Below, one piece after another: positions 8,789-15,562 of a stretch of 17,068 nt of DNA. Every line of letters begins with the position of its first letter. Positions within the stretch are counted from its first letter, which is position 1. Source of the stretch: Bacteriovoracaceae bacterium (GTDB taxonomy: Bacteria; Bdellovibrionota; Bacteriovoracia; Bacteriovoracales; Bacteriovoracaceae); NCBI GenBank assembly GCA_018060635.1, contig JAGOVR010000022.1:1-17068 (forward strand). Direction: 5' to 3'. Made by a program: the position numbers and the translations under genes. The notes under the pieces are model-generated. The model did not search any database. It was given only the letters and a program-made list of their open reading frames with translations, and was not told the DNA's origin.

Positions 8789-9375
8789 AAAGAGAAGTCT
8801 TCCTACTGGATTTTCAAGATAGCTTTGTTCATAATATTCGAGTTAGTTTAGAGCAAAAAAAAATTAAAGTTCATGTTATTGAATATGACCATGTTACTTC
8901 TTTTTTTAGAGAGATAGAAAAAAGTAAGGAAAAGGTTTGCTTAGTCTATGGTCCAGGGCCAGGACATCCTGAGGATTATGCTTTTCTTTTTCCTCTTATA
9001 AAACCTCTATTTAAAAAAAATAACTTCTTTCATTTGGGAATTTGCTTAGGACATCAAATCCTTTGGAGTCTTAAAAATTATCCTGTGACTGTTTCACCTT
9101 TTCCTATTCACGGCTCTAGTGTAAATTTTACGATTCCCGCTTGGCCTAATTTTTTTGCAAAAGAATTATGGGGAAAAAAAATGCAAGTTCAACGTTATAA
9201 TTCGCTACAGGTTATAGATACAAAGAATGAGTCTCATTTTGCCAAAGAAAGAGGTCATATTTTAGCAGGATATTTTGAAAGAGGAATCACCTTCCAATTT
9301 CATCCAGAATCAGTAGGAACAACTCATGCAGATTATATTTTCAGCTCGTTATGTCATCTTTTAGATCGTTTTTAA
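8785..9375 (+). CDS. pabA: Class I glutamine amidotransferase, PabA/TrpG type
   Basis: The glutaminase subunit that supplies ammonia to aminodeoxychorismate synthase (folate) or anthranilate synthase (tryptophan). The family pattern is complete: LLDFQDSFVHN at the N-terminus, YGPGPGHPED (55-64), GICLGHQ with nucleophile Cys87, IHGSS (108-112), and QFHPES with His173 and Glu175 completing the triad. The usual RYHSL motif is RYNSL (137-141), with His replaced by Asn. Its ATG at 8785 overlaps the lptD stop (ATGA), with GGAG at 8777-8780, so it is translationally coupled. Proximity to folC favours the p-aminobenzoate role over tryptophan, but that is inference: no pabB, trpE or trpD is in the window, and many bacteria use one such subunit for both pathways. 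Confidence 0.85.
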   Translation: MKREVFLLDFQDSFVHNIRVSLEQKKIKVHVIEYDHVTSFFREIEKSKEKVCLVYGPGPGHPEDYAFLFPLIKPLFKKNNFFHLGICLGHQILWSLKNYPVTVSPFPIHGSSVNFTIPAWPNFFAKELWGKKMQVQRYNSLQVIDTKNESHFAKERGHILAGYFERGITFQFHPESVGTTHADYIFSSLCHLLDRF

Positions 9376-9442
9376 TTTATTTTAATATAGGCAATAAATA
9401 CCACACTAGGAAGTAAAGAGAGGGCGAGATTAGAATAGTAAA

Positions 9443-10189
9443 ATGAAAAGATTTGTTCTATTCCTTTTTGCTACTCTATTTCTTATTTCTTGCTCTCATG
9501 TGAAAAGTGGGCACTATATTCGCTCGCAAAAAGGCGACAGCATTGATCAGTTAGCGGCTATGTATAATGTTTCACCTGAATCTATTAGAAATGCCAATCC
9601 AGATTTAAAATTAAAAAATGGGGAATGGGTTCTTATTCCTTTAGCACGTGGATTTCTTATTAAGATTTTAGATGGAATTGGAAAAAGAAATCCACCTAGT
9701 AGCAGTCCTACAGGTATACCTTCGGAAAAAGAGGACAGCGAAGAGGCACCTGTCTATGTTGCAAAGTCTAAATTTTTATGGCCAGTTCCTGCTTCTCAAA
9801 CTATTAGTTCTTATTTTGGAAAAAGAAATGGACGTAATCATGATGGAATTGATATTCCAGCCAAAAGAGGAAAAGCTATTTTAGCTGTACAAAGTGGGAA
9901 AGTGATTTATTCAGGAAATGGGTTAAGTGGATATGGGAATTTAACCATTCTTTCTCATGGCAAGGATATGTATACTGTTTATGCTCATGCGAGTAAAAAT
10001 TTAACCAGAAAAGATCAAAAAGTGAAGCGAGGACAGACCATTGCTCTTATTGGAAATACAGGAAGATCTTCAGGACCTCACTTACATTTTGAAGTACGTA
10101 AAAAAAATACAAAGTTGGATCCAATGGCTTTTTTACCTAAACCTGCTAAGTCTAAGAAAAAAACTAATAGCTATATGGCAAAAAATTAG
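9443..10189 (+). CDS. LysM/M23 lipoprotein peptidase (NlpD-like murein endopeptidase)
   Basis: An envelope protein predicted to bind and cut peptidoglycan cross-bridges or to activate amidases. Lipobox LISC places the lipid-modified Cys at residue 17. A LysM domain covers about 24-67 (GDSIDQLAAMYNVSPESIRN). A Pro/Ser-rich linker follows, then an M23 (LytM) domain at about 115-230. All metal and catalytic residues are visible: NHDGID (His133, Asp137), AHASK (His182) and HLHFEVR (His213, His215). Unlike E. coli NlpD, whose LytM domain is degenerate, this one should be catalytically competent. There is no clear ribosome binding site next to ATG 9443. A weak promoter (TTTAGA 9360-9365, 17 bases, TAATAT 9383-9388) would give a 48-nt leader. 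Its stop overlaps the convergent exonuclease stop by four bases (TTAG). Confidence 0.9.
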   Translation: MKRFVLFLFATLFLISCSHVKSGHYIRSQKGDSIDQLAAMYNVSPESIRNANPDLKLKNGEWVLIPLARGFLIKILDGIGKRNPPSSSPTGIPSEKEDSEEAPVYVAKSKFLWPVPASQTISSYFGKRNGRNHDGIDIPAKRGKAILAVQSGKVIYSGNGLSGYGNLTILSHGKDMYTVYAHASKNLTRKDQKVKRGQTIALIGNTGRSSGPHLHFEVRKKNTKLDPMAFLPKPAKSKKKTNSYMAKN

Positions 10190-10761
10190 TGATCTAAAAG
10201 CTTAAAATAAAGTGTAATGGTGTTTTTAGCATCTTCTAAGGCAGTATGCGCTACTTCTCCCATAGCAAAATATTTCATCAGCTCAGAACCTGAATCAACA
10301 TGAGGTGGAATTTTTTTATAATCAATTAAGGCATAGTTGACTGCGGAAAGATCTAAAACTTTGTGAGAAAAATATTTTCGCATAAAATCCCATGAAAGAT
10401 CACGACTTAAAAAAGGAAGATCAATAGCATTAAGCGATTTCCCAAAAAGGATTATTTTTTTACCTTTAAAGAAATTTTTTAAGGGATCAGATTCTAAATA
10501 AGTTTGAAATGCTTGTTTAAAATCAAGTAAAGGAAGTCCTTGCATAGAAGCCTGACGGATAAGTTTTTCATTATGTTCAATAACCCATGGGTTCAATTTT
10601 GGTTTTAAATCTTCAAAAGAAGGACATTTTATATAATGGTGAAAACTAAGGTTAGTTTCCACTTCTCTTGTTTGACTATCAAAAGGAAGGGCCGCAAATT
10701 CAATAATAAGATCGGTTTCATCTAAACCTGTGGCCTCTATATCAATAGAGAGGTAGCGCAT
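10186..10761 (-). CDS. DEDDh-family 3'-5' exonuclease
   Basis: A 191-residue single-domain nuclease of the DnaQ/RNase T/oligoribonuclease superfamily, using two metal ions to remove nucleotides from 3' ends. The acidic motifs are DIEATGL (Asp7, Glu9), SLNAIDLPFL (Asp114) and AHTALEDA (His172, Asp177), so the full DEDDh set is present. The layout, especially the middle KVLDLSAVN segment, resembles oligoribonuclease (Orn). However, the Orn NSIGQDRRFL motif is not kept, so the substrate (short RNA, DNA ends or other) is open. The start is supported by AAGGAG four bases upstream of ATG 10761. It is the last gene of a minus-strand operon, 11 bases after the ferredoxin gene. No polymerase or helicase domain is attached. 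Confidence 0.85.
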   Translation of the reverse strand: MRYLSIDIEATGLDETDLIIEFAALPFDSQTREVETNLSFHHYIKCPSFEDLKPKLNPWVIEHNEKLIRQASMQGLPLLDFKQAFQTYLESDPLKNFFKGKKIILFGKSLNAIDLPFLSRDLSWDFMRKYFSHKVLDLSAVNYALIDYKKIPPHVDSGSELMKYFAMGEVAHTALEDAKNTITLYFKLLDH

Positions 10762-10772
10762 AAGACTCCTTT

Positions 10773-11033
10773 TTAGTAATAGCTTAAGCTAATATAGACT
10801 ATTTTCGTTTCTCTAAAAAGTTCTTTAAGTAAAATACTGCAACTTAAAAAACAAGCCTCTTGATGTAAAATTTGACATTTTTTACAAATTCCTCGCCCAC
10901 CACAAGAAGAGGCTACGGGAACGTTTTTTGTCACTAAGAAATCCATCAGTGTTTGGGGCAGATCATTTTCTGTAACGGGGTACTGATAGGTTTTACCAGA
11001 TGCCATTCCTTCTAATATTAAGGTGTAAGACAT
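10773..11033 (-). CDS. Small [2Fe-2S] ferredoxin-like protein
   Basis: An 86-residue one-electron carrier. The cluster loop is SSCGGRGICKKCQ, giving Cys44-x5-Cys50-x2-Cys53, the adrenodoxin-like spacing. A fourth ligand is probably Cys65 (FLSC), with Cys61 as an alternative. The distance from Cys53 to Cys65 (11 residues between) is much shorter than the roughly 35 residues in classical plant or adrenodoxin-type ferredoxins, so the second half of the fold is reduced. The C-terminal TKIVYISLSYY would be the closing beta strand. The ATG follows AGGGGAG by 7 nt and overlaps the upstream lipoprotein gene by 16 bases, so translation is coupled. No reductase or other partner is apparent in the neighbourhood, and its electron acceptor is unknown. 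Confidence 0.75.
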   Translation of the reverse strand: MSYTLILEGMASGKTYQYPVTENDLPQTLMDFLVTKNVPVASSCGGRGICKKCQILHQEACFLSCSILLKELFRETKIVYISLSYY

Positions 11034-12328
11034 GAAAGTTTCTCCCCTTTAAAAAAAGTTCTAGGATCTAAAAAAAGTCCTTCTTCATGACTTAAGATTC
11101 CAAATCCCCAAATGAGACCTAAAGGGGAGGCATCATAAACAGGAGTATTTTCTTGTAAAAAAGATTGAAGTTGTTGTCTGGAAAGTTGTGTTCCTTCTAA
11201 GAGTAAGCGAGGCGGGGAGTTCAGATATTCATAACGGGGACTTCCGGCCCACTTGGATAGATGAGAAAGTGATTGCAAAGACATGAGAGATTTAGGGTCT
11301 AAATGTTTAATATGCTGGAAGGGATCTTTTTCTTTAAGGGAGATAAGGCCCAAACTTTGTCCGTTCGCATTTTTTAAAGAGCAAAAAACACCCACCTGAT
11401 GAAGAGCATCTCCCTTTAGGAGTCCTTTTTCTTCCTGCAGTCCAGTCTGAGCATATTGAATGCTTGAAACACCCAACATAAAAAAAGATTCATCTCCTTT
11501 TTTTTCATAAAAAGCAAAAGGATGAACAAAATGCTGGGCACTCTCATAAGACAAAATAGTAGAGGGAGAATTTTTCTCATTACAAGAAGAGAGAAGAGGG
11601 GAGTTCTCCCAAATAGTGGTTGGTTTTAAAGAGGATAAGGTTACATCTTCTAAGGGCATAAATTCTTTCAATGCAGGTGACGAAGAAAGCGGCGCAATCT
11701 TGTCTTGATTTTCCAGCGGTTCTCCTGATAGGAGATAACGTTCTTTGAGGGGTAAGGACTTTTCAATGAAGGTAGTTCTGTCTTTAAGAAAATGATAAAG
11801 GCCTTCTTCTAAAAAAAGCTTTGAAGGTAAGTTTTTAGAGAGTGTTTGTTCCAGAGAAGCTAACGAGATGGAAGGGTCTGTTTTTTTTAACATATCATAT
11901 AAAAGATGCAAGGAAGGATTTTCTTTTTGTTGATTTGTTGTATTAAAAAAGAAAGAGTCTTGTTGCTGTCCCTTTTGTTTTAAAATAAAAATTTGCAAAC
12001 CAGCTGACGGATTATGAATATGTGAGAGGGTTTGCATTTGAAAAAGAATCCAAAGAATTGCTTTTTGTGGCGAAGAAAAAGAAGTCAATTTTTCTTGTAA
12101 AATTTTTTCAAAAATTTGTTGATTCTCTACAGAAAGCCCAGCGAAGGAAATCTGTGTTTCAGCAGAGGAACAAATGATTTCTTTTTCTTTCTTCTTTTTC
12201 ACAGAGAGAGAAGTCATCTGGAGAGATTGTTTCTTTTTTCGGTCTTTTTCAAAGACTTGTACGATACGAGCACAACTCAAAGAAAAAAACAAGGCCATAA
12301 AAAAAATATTTTTCAGTCCTACTTTCAT
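11018..12328 (-). CDS. Lipoprotein of unknown function
   Basis: I do not recognise this 436-residue family. The N-terminus MKVGLKNIFFMALFFSLSC is a lipoprotein signal with lipobox SLSC (Cys19), and the mature protein starts with a Lys/Arg-rich stretch. The remainder is soluble, Ser/Leu/Gln-rich, with no transmembrane segment and no motif I can name; a few scattered Cys (IICSS, SSCNE, VFCSL) form no obvious cluster. The open frame extends to a TTG at 12355. ATG 12328 is chosen because GAGGGA sits 7 nt upstream, the lipoprotein signal begins there, and the promoter at 12355-12383 would start transcription near 12348. It is the first gene of an operon with the ferredoxin and exonuclease. Confidence 0.75.
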   Translation of the reverse strand: MKVGLKNIFFMALFFSLSCARIVQVFEKDRKKKQSLQMTSLSVKKKKEKEIICSSAETQISFAGLSVENQQIFEKILQEKLTSFSSPQKAILWILFQMQTLSHIHNPSAGLQIFILKQKGQQQDSFFFNTTNQQKENPSLHLLYDMLKKTDPSISLASLEQTLSKNLPSKLFLEEGLYHFLKDRTTFIEKSLPLKERYLLSGEPLENQDKIAPLSSSPALKEFMPLEDVTLSSLKPTTIWENSPLLSSCNEKNSPSTILSYESAQHFVHPFAFYEKKGDESFFMLGVSSIQYAQTGLQEEKGLLKGDALHQVGVFCSLKNANGQSLGLISLKEKDPFQHIKHLDPKSLMSLQSLSHLSKWAGSPRYEYLNSPPRLLLEGTQLSRQQLQSFLQENTPVYDASPLGLIWGFGILSHEEGLFLDPRTFFKGEKLSCLTP

Positions 12329-12354
12329 AAAAATTCCCTCGTTCTTCATACCCA

Positions 12355-12383
12355 ACTATACAAAAAAAATATTCCTTTGCCGA
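12355..12383 (-). promoter_or_regulatory. Putative promoter of the lipoprotein-ferredoxin-exonuclease operon
   Basis: On the minus strand TCGGCA (12378-12383) and TATAGT (12355-12360) are separated by exactly 17 bases, matching sigma70 consensus at 4/6 and 5/6 positions. Transcription would begin near 12348, leaving a 20-nt leader containing the GAGGGA ribosome binding site before ATG 12328. Confidence 0.5.
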
Positions 12384-12412
12384 CTCATTCAGTAGAAATT
12401 TAGTGTATTTTA

Positions 12413-12434
12413 GGGCCTTTAGAAGATAAGGCCC
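12413..12434. repeat. GC-rich inverted repeat in the intergenic region
   Basis: GGGCCTT and AAGGCCC form a perfect 7-bp stem around an 8-base loop (12420-12427), conspicuous in AT-rich surroundings. Neither strand has a T-run directly after the stem, so it is not a standard terminator. It lies about 30 bp upstream of the -35 of the lipoprotein operon and could be an operator or a remnant structure. The other bases between 12384 and 12529 are AT-rich with no gene seen. Confidence 0.5.
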
Positions 12435-12529
12435 GTGGGATTTTATCGGATATTTTTTTTAATGTAATAAATACAGGTAGGAAAATTTTTTCTTATTTAG
12501 TTTTTACTTTTAACTTTTTTGAGATTAGT

Positions 12530-12535
12530 TATAAT
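12530..12535 (+). promoter_or_regulatory. Consensus -10 box of a small RNA promoter
   Basis: A perfect TATAAT that predicts a transcription start at 12542, exactly the first base of the following hairpin stem. The -35 region is poor (TTTTAA at 12508-12513 with a 16-base spacer) and sits in long T tracts, which may mean an activator is needed. No plus-strand protein gene lies downstream before the terminator. Confidence 0.55.
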
Positions 12536-12541
12536 GGAAAG

Positions 12542-12620
12542 AATAAGTCACAGGACGGACTTATTTTTAACACGGATGTTTGTAATAAAGGGGAACTTGC
12601 AGGAGTTCCCCTTTTTTTTT
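12542..12620 (+). ncRNA. Candidate CsrA-binding small RNA (CsrB/RsmY-like), about 79 nt
   Basis: An apparent free-standing small RNA gene, between a perfect TATAAT box and a strong intrinsic terminator. The 5' hairpin is AATAAGTC (12542-12549) pairing with GACTTATT (12558-12565), and its 8-base loop is ACAGGACG. That loop contains CAGGACG, which fits the repeat known from CsrB loops (CAGGA followed by U/A/C and G). The single-stranded middle holds ACACGGATGT (12570-12579), one base from the CsrA selection consensus ACARGGAUGU. The terminator loop contains GCAGGAG (12599-12605). GGA occurs five times in the transcript. The RNA would sequester the translational regulator CsrA. No csrA gene is in the window; CsrA's presence in the organism is assumed. 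The transcript ends 14 bases before the convergent queF stop. The structure and motifs are seen directly; the function is inferred. Confidence 0.6.
12590..12620 (+). terminator. Rho-independent terminator of the small RNA
   Basis: GGGGAACT (12590-12597) pairs perfectly with AGTTCCCC (12604-12611) around a 6-base loop, followed by nine T's (12612-12620). On the minus strand only TTTATT follows the stem, so it works best for plus-strand transcription. It may weakly stop queF as well. Confidence 0.9.
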
Positions 12621-12633
12621 GCCTCATTGAGTA

Positions 12634-13125
12634 TTAGTAAAGAAAATTTACATCCATAGTGTACTTTGCAGGAGCGTAATTATTCTTGCGCTCTTTTTGT
12701 AAGGCACTATGAGATTTTTGGGCCACACTCGCAAAGGGATAGATGGCAATTCCTCCACGAGGAGTGAAGGCCCCAATAACTTCTAGATAGAGTGGGTTTA
12801 AAAGTTTTTTAAGGTCAGATGTCATTTTCTGCACACATTCTTCATGAAAGTCACCATGATTTCTAAAACTAAAAAGATAAAGCTTAAGGGATTTTGATTC
12901 TACAATTTTTTGATCGGGAATGTAGTTAATAAAAATTTTAGCAAAATCAGGTTGACCTGTTTTTGGACAAAGACTAGTAAATTCTGGACAAATAAAACTT
13001 ACCCACAAATCATTACTGGTTTTCTTAAAAGCGATTGCCTCTAATAGTGAAGGGTCATAATCAGTCGCATAGGAGGTCGTGGTATTTCCTAAGTGCTTAA
13101 ATTTTTTTATCCCTTGGTTTGCCAT
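12634..13125 (-). CDS. queF: NADPH-dependent 7-cyano-7-deazaguanine reductase (QueF, type I)
   Basis: Reduces preQ0 to preQ1 in the synthesis of the tRNA wobble base queuosine. A unimodular (short) QueF of 163 residues with every key residue: SLCPKTGQPDF carries nucleophile Cys53 and general acid Asp60, VESKSLK carries Glu76 of the NADPH-binding motif, and GDFHEE carries His94 and Glu95. These match B. subtilis QueF numbering with a constant offset of two. The frame could start at 13140, but ATG 13125 is chosen because AAGGG lies 5 nt before it. It is divergent from the HemH-MFS gene, with a perfect inverted repeat in between. I saw no preQ1 riboswitch in the leader, and no other queuosine gene is in the window. 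Confidence 0.95.
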   Translation of the reverse strand: MANQGIKKFKHLGNTTTSYATDYDPSLLEAIAFKKTSNDLWVSFICPEFTSLCPKTGQPDFAKIFINYIPDQKIVESKSLKLYLFSFRNHGDFHEECVQKMTSDLKKLLNPLYLEVIGAFTPRGGIAIYPFASVAQKSHSALQKERKNNYAPAKYTMDVNFLY

Positions 13126-13149
13126 AAGAACCCTTCCCATAGTAAGTTT

Positions 13150-13168
13150 ATGTTAATTTCATTAACAT
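13150..13168. promoter_or_regulatory. Inverted repeat, possible operator shared by queF and hemH-MFS
   Basis: ATGTTAAT and ATTAACAT form a perfect 8-bp inverted repeat around TTC, centred in the 70-bp gap between the divergent starts at 13125 and 13196. Its dimeric symmetry and position suit a helix-turn-helix regulator. I cannot assign a family: it is not a recognisable Fur, FNR or IscR box. A hairpin in either leader is an alternative. Confidence 0.45.
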
Positions 13169-13195
13169 GATTAGATCTTAAGGTCACTTAAAAAT

Positions 13196-15562
13196 ATGGC
13201 AAGAAAAACAAAATATCTGTTGGTTCAATTGGGTTCTCCTCGTTCTCCTCAAGTTGGCGATGTTCGTCGTTATCTAAAAGAATTCTTGCTAGATCCAAGA
13301 CTTATTGATTTGCCTCGTTTTATTTGGAGAATTATTTTATATCTTTTTATTCTGCCTTTTAGACCTCAAAAATCGGCGAGGGCCTATGCTCGTATTTGGG
13401 ATGGGAAAGAATTCCCGCTCATAAAATATACGAGGAATTTTGCCCAAAAATTAAATGCCAAGTTCTTACCAGTTGATGAAGTTGATTATGCCTTTGTTCT
13501 TTCTTCACCTCGAATCAAAGATGTTTTAAGTAAGTGGCAAACAGAAGGAGCAGAGCGAGCTTCTCATTGGGTTATTATCCCTCAATTCCCTCAATACTGT
13601 GAAGGCACGACCGCTTCCGTCATGGATCAATTTTTTAAAAGTATTCAAGGTGAAGCACAAATTCCAAGTTTTGAGTTTGTGACTTCTTTTCATAGAGATG
13701 CGAGTTTTATTCAAGGAAGTCTTCGGCATATTCATGAACATTTAAAATTAAATCCACAAACACAAGCCCTCATTATTTCTTTTCATGGTATTCCTGTGAG
13801 AAGAGTAACTATAAAAAAAGATCCCTATTACAGACATTGTTTAGAGACGTTCATTCTACTCAAAGAAGGGATAGAAAATTTCCCTTCCGATAAAATTTTT
13901 TTAAGCTTTCAATCTCGCTTTGGGAGCGAAGAATGGTTAGGGCCTGCAACTGATGATAAGGCCCTCGAACTAGTTAAAAAGGGTGAGAAAAATTTAGCAG
14001 TCTATTGTCCTAGCTTTACGGCGGATTGCTTAGAAACTATTGATGAAATTGGCCATGAATTAAGAGAAGCCGTCTTAGAAGCAGGGGGAGATCTAACCCT
14101 TATTCCTTGCCTTAATGATGAGGATACGTGGTGTGATGACTATGCTCGTTTTTTAAAAAGCTACTCTGAAGGCTTCAATAAAACACAAGAAATAAATCTC
14201 AAAAAAAAGGTGGAAGAAATGCCTAAGTTAGAACAAAAAAGTGATGAAGCCTTAGGTCCTGAAACTAAAAAAACACTTAAACTTATATTTTTTATTCTTT
14301 TTTTAGATCTCATTGGCTTCTCGATTGTGTTTCCTCTTTTTCCTGCCATGGCCCGTCACTACTTAGAAGTGGATCCAGAAAACTTTTTTCTTAAAATAAT
14401 TTTTAAAACGAGCCAATCCATGTCTAGTGCAGGTCTTTCCAGTAGTGGAAGTTTAGTTTTATTTGGAGGAGTTTTAGGGGCCCTTTATTCCCTTTGCCAA
14501 TTCATTGCCACTCCTTTTTGGGGGAATTTATCAGATAAGATTGGACGCAGAAAAGTTTTTCTTATTTCTATTACAGGTCTTACTTTCAGTTATCTCCTCT
14601 GGTTTTTTTCAGGCTCTTTTACCATACTTATTTTTTCTCGTTTGATCGGTGGAATTATGGCGGGAAATATTTCTACTGCAACAGCCGCTGTAGCGGATGT
14701 GACTAGTGAAAAAAATCGCACTAAAGGTATGGCCATGATCGGAATTGCGTTCGCACTGGGATTTATTTTAGGGCCTGCGCTTGGGGGACTCAGTAGCTTG
14801 ATCCGTTTAGATATGCTTTTCCCTGAGTCTTTGGTATTTGGAATTAATCCTTTTTCAACACCTGCTCTTATTTCTTTTGTACTTTGTTTACTTAATCTTA
14901 TTTTGGTCGCTAAATACTTTAAAGAAACACTTCCTACAGAAAAGAGAGGAGTCGTTCTCTATAAACGCAGTAACAATCTTTTTAAAATTTTAAAGCCCCT
15001 TCCTTTTAAAGGAGTTAATCTTACCAGTTATTCTAATTTTATCTTTCTGATTATTTTTTCAGGTGCAGAATTTTCTCTGACTTTTTTAGCCGTAGAACGC
15101 TTAGGATTTACTCCTGCACAAAATGGTATGATTTTTGTTTTTGTGGGATTTATCTTAGCTTTAGTGCAAGGTGGTTTTGTGCGTAGGAAAGCGCATAGTA
15201 TTGGAGAGAAAAAATTAACACTGGTAGGTTTTCTTTTTATGATCCCTGCTTTTATTTTGATTGGTTTTGCTCAGAGCAAGCTACTTCTTTACAGTGGTCT
15301 CTTTTTTATGGCCTGTGGGAGTGCCATTATCATTCCTTGCTTAACCTCTCTCACATCTCTTTACGCCCCTTCTGAGCATCAGGGAAAAAGTTTCGGAGTG
15401 TTCAGGGCCTTAGGAGCTTTGGCCCGTGTACTGGGCCCTCTGCTTGCGAGTATTGTCTATGGCAAGTGGGGCAGTGGCAGTCCTTATTTTATAGGATGTG
15501 TACTCATTCTTGTCCCGCTTTATTTAGTCAGTAAGTTACCCAAGGTTGAAAAAAATATTTAA
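13196..15562 (+). CDS. hemH: Ferrochelatase fused to an MFS (DHA1) transporter
   Basis: A single 788-residue frame with two complete proteins. Residues about 5-326 are ferrochelatase, which inserts Fe2+ into protoporphyrin (or a coproporphyrin) to make haem. Markers are LVQLGSPRSP at the start, SFHGIP with catalytic His197, QSRFGSEEWLGP, and SFTADCLETIDE with Glu280, close to the His183/Glu264 pair of the B. subtilis enzyme. No C-terminal 2Fe-2S cysteine cluster is present. A charged linker (about 327-357) leads into an MFS permease of about 430 residues with roughly 12 helices. Its first helix contains LDLIGFSIVFPLFP, MFS motif A is GNLSDKIGRRK (443-453), and a weaker repeat is near RRKAHSIGEKK. 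It resembles the TetA/DHA1 drug-export branch. The ATG is preceded by AAGG at 12 nt. The fusion suggests a membrane-tethered haem synthase coupled to haem or porphyrin transport, but the substrate is inference. Confidence 0.92.
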   Translation: MARKTKYLLVQLGSPRSPQVGDVRRYLKEFLLDPRLIDLPRFIWRIILYLFILPFRPQKSARAYARIWDGKEFPLIKYTRNFAQKLNAKFLPVDEVDYAFVLSSPRIKDVLSKWQTEGAERASHWVIIPQFPQYCEGTTASVMDQFFKSIQGEAQIPSFEFVTSFHRDASFIQGSLRHIHEHLKLNPQTQALIISFHGIPVRRVTIKKDPYYRHCLETFILLKEGIENFPSDKIFLSFQSRFGSEEWLGPATDDKALELVKKGEKNLAVYCPSFTADCLETIDEIGHELREAVLEAGGDLTLIPCLNDEDTWCDDYARFLKSYSEGFNKTQEINLKKKVEEMPKLEQKSDEALGPETKKTLKLIFFILFLDLIGFSIVFPLFPAMARHYLEVDPENFFLKIIFKTSQSMSSAGLSSSGSLVLFGGVLGALYSLCQFIATPFWGNLSDKIGRRKVFLISITGLTFSYLLWFFSGSFTILIFSRLIGGIMAGNISTATAAVADVTSEKNRTKGMAMIGIAFALGFILGPALGGLSSLIRLDMLFPESLVFGINPFSTPALISFVLCLLNLILVAKYFKETLPTEKRGVVLYKRSNNLFKILKPLPFKGVNLTSYSNFIFLIIFSGAEFSLTFLAVERLGFTPAQNGMIFVFVGFILALVQGGFVRRKAHSIGEKKLTLVGFLFMIPAFILIGFAQSKLLLYSGLFFMACGSAIIIPCLTSLTSLYAPSEHQGKSFGVFRALGALARVLGPLLASIVYGKWGSGSPYFIGCVLILVPLYLVSKLPKVEKNI

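Noticed and set aside
12116..12403. Plus-strand open frames of 95 and 73 codons opposite the lipoprotein start
   Set aside because: They are antisense to the signal peptide and N-terminus of the lipoprotein gene, giving Phe/Ser-rich, unnatural translations.
12590..12620. The hairpin as simply the queF terminator
   Set aside because: The nine-T run is on the plus strand while queF is on the minus strand, where only TTTATT follows the stem. It may still act weakly on queF.
13126..13195. A preQ1 riboswitch in front of queF
   Set aside because: The short leader has no stem followed by an A-rich tail and pseudoknot sequence of the preQ1-I type. Only the simple inverted repeat is visible.
13196..15562. 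Two separate genes (hemH and an MFS gene) joined by an error
   Set aside because: The frame runs through the linker without any stop, and no ribosome binding site with a start codon stands out before the first helix. A sequencing error cannot be fully excluded.
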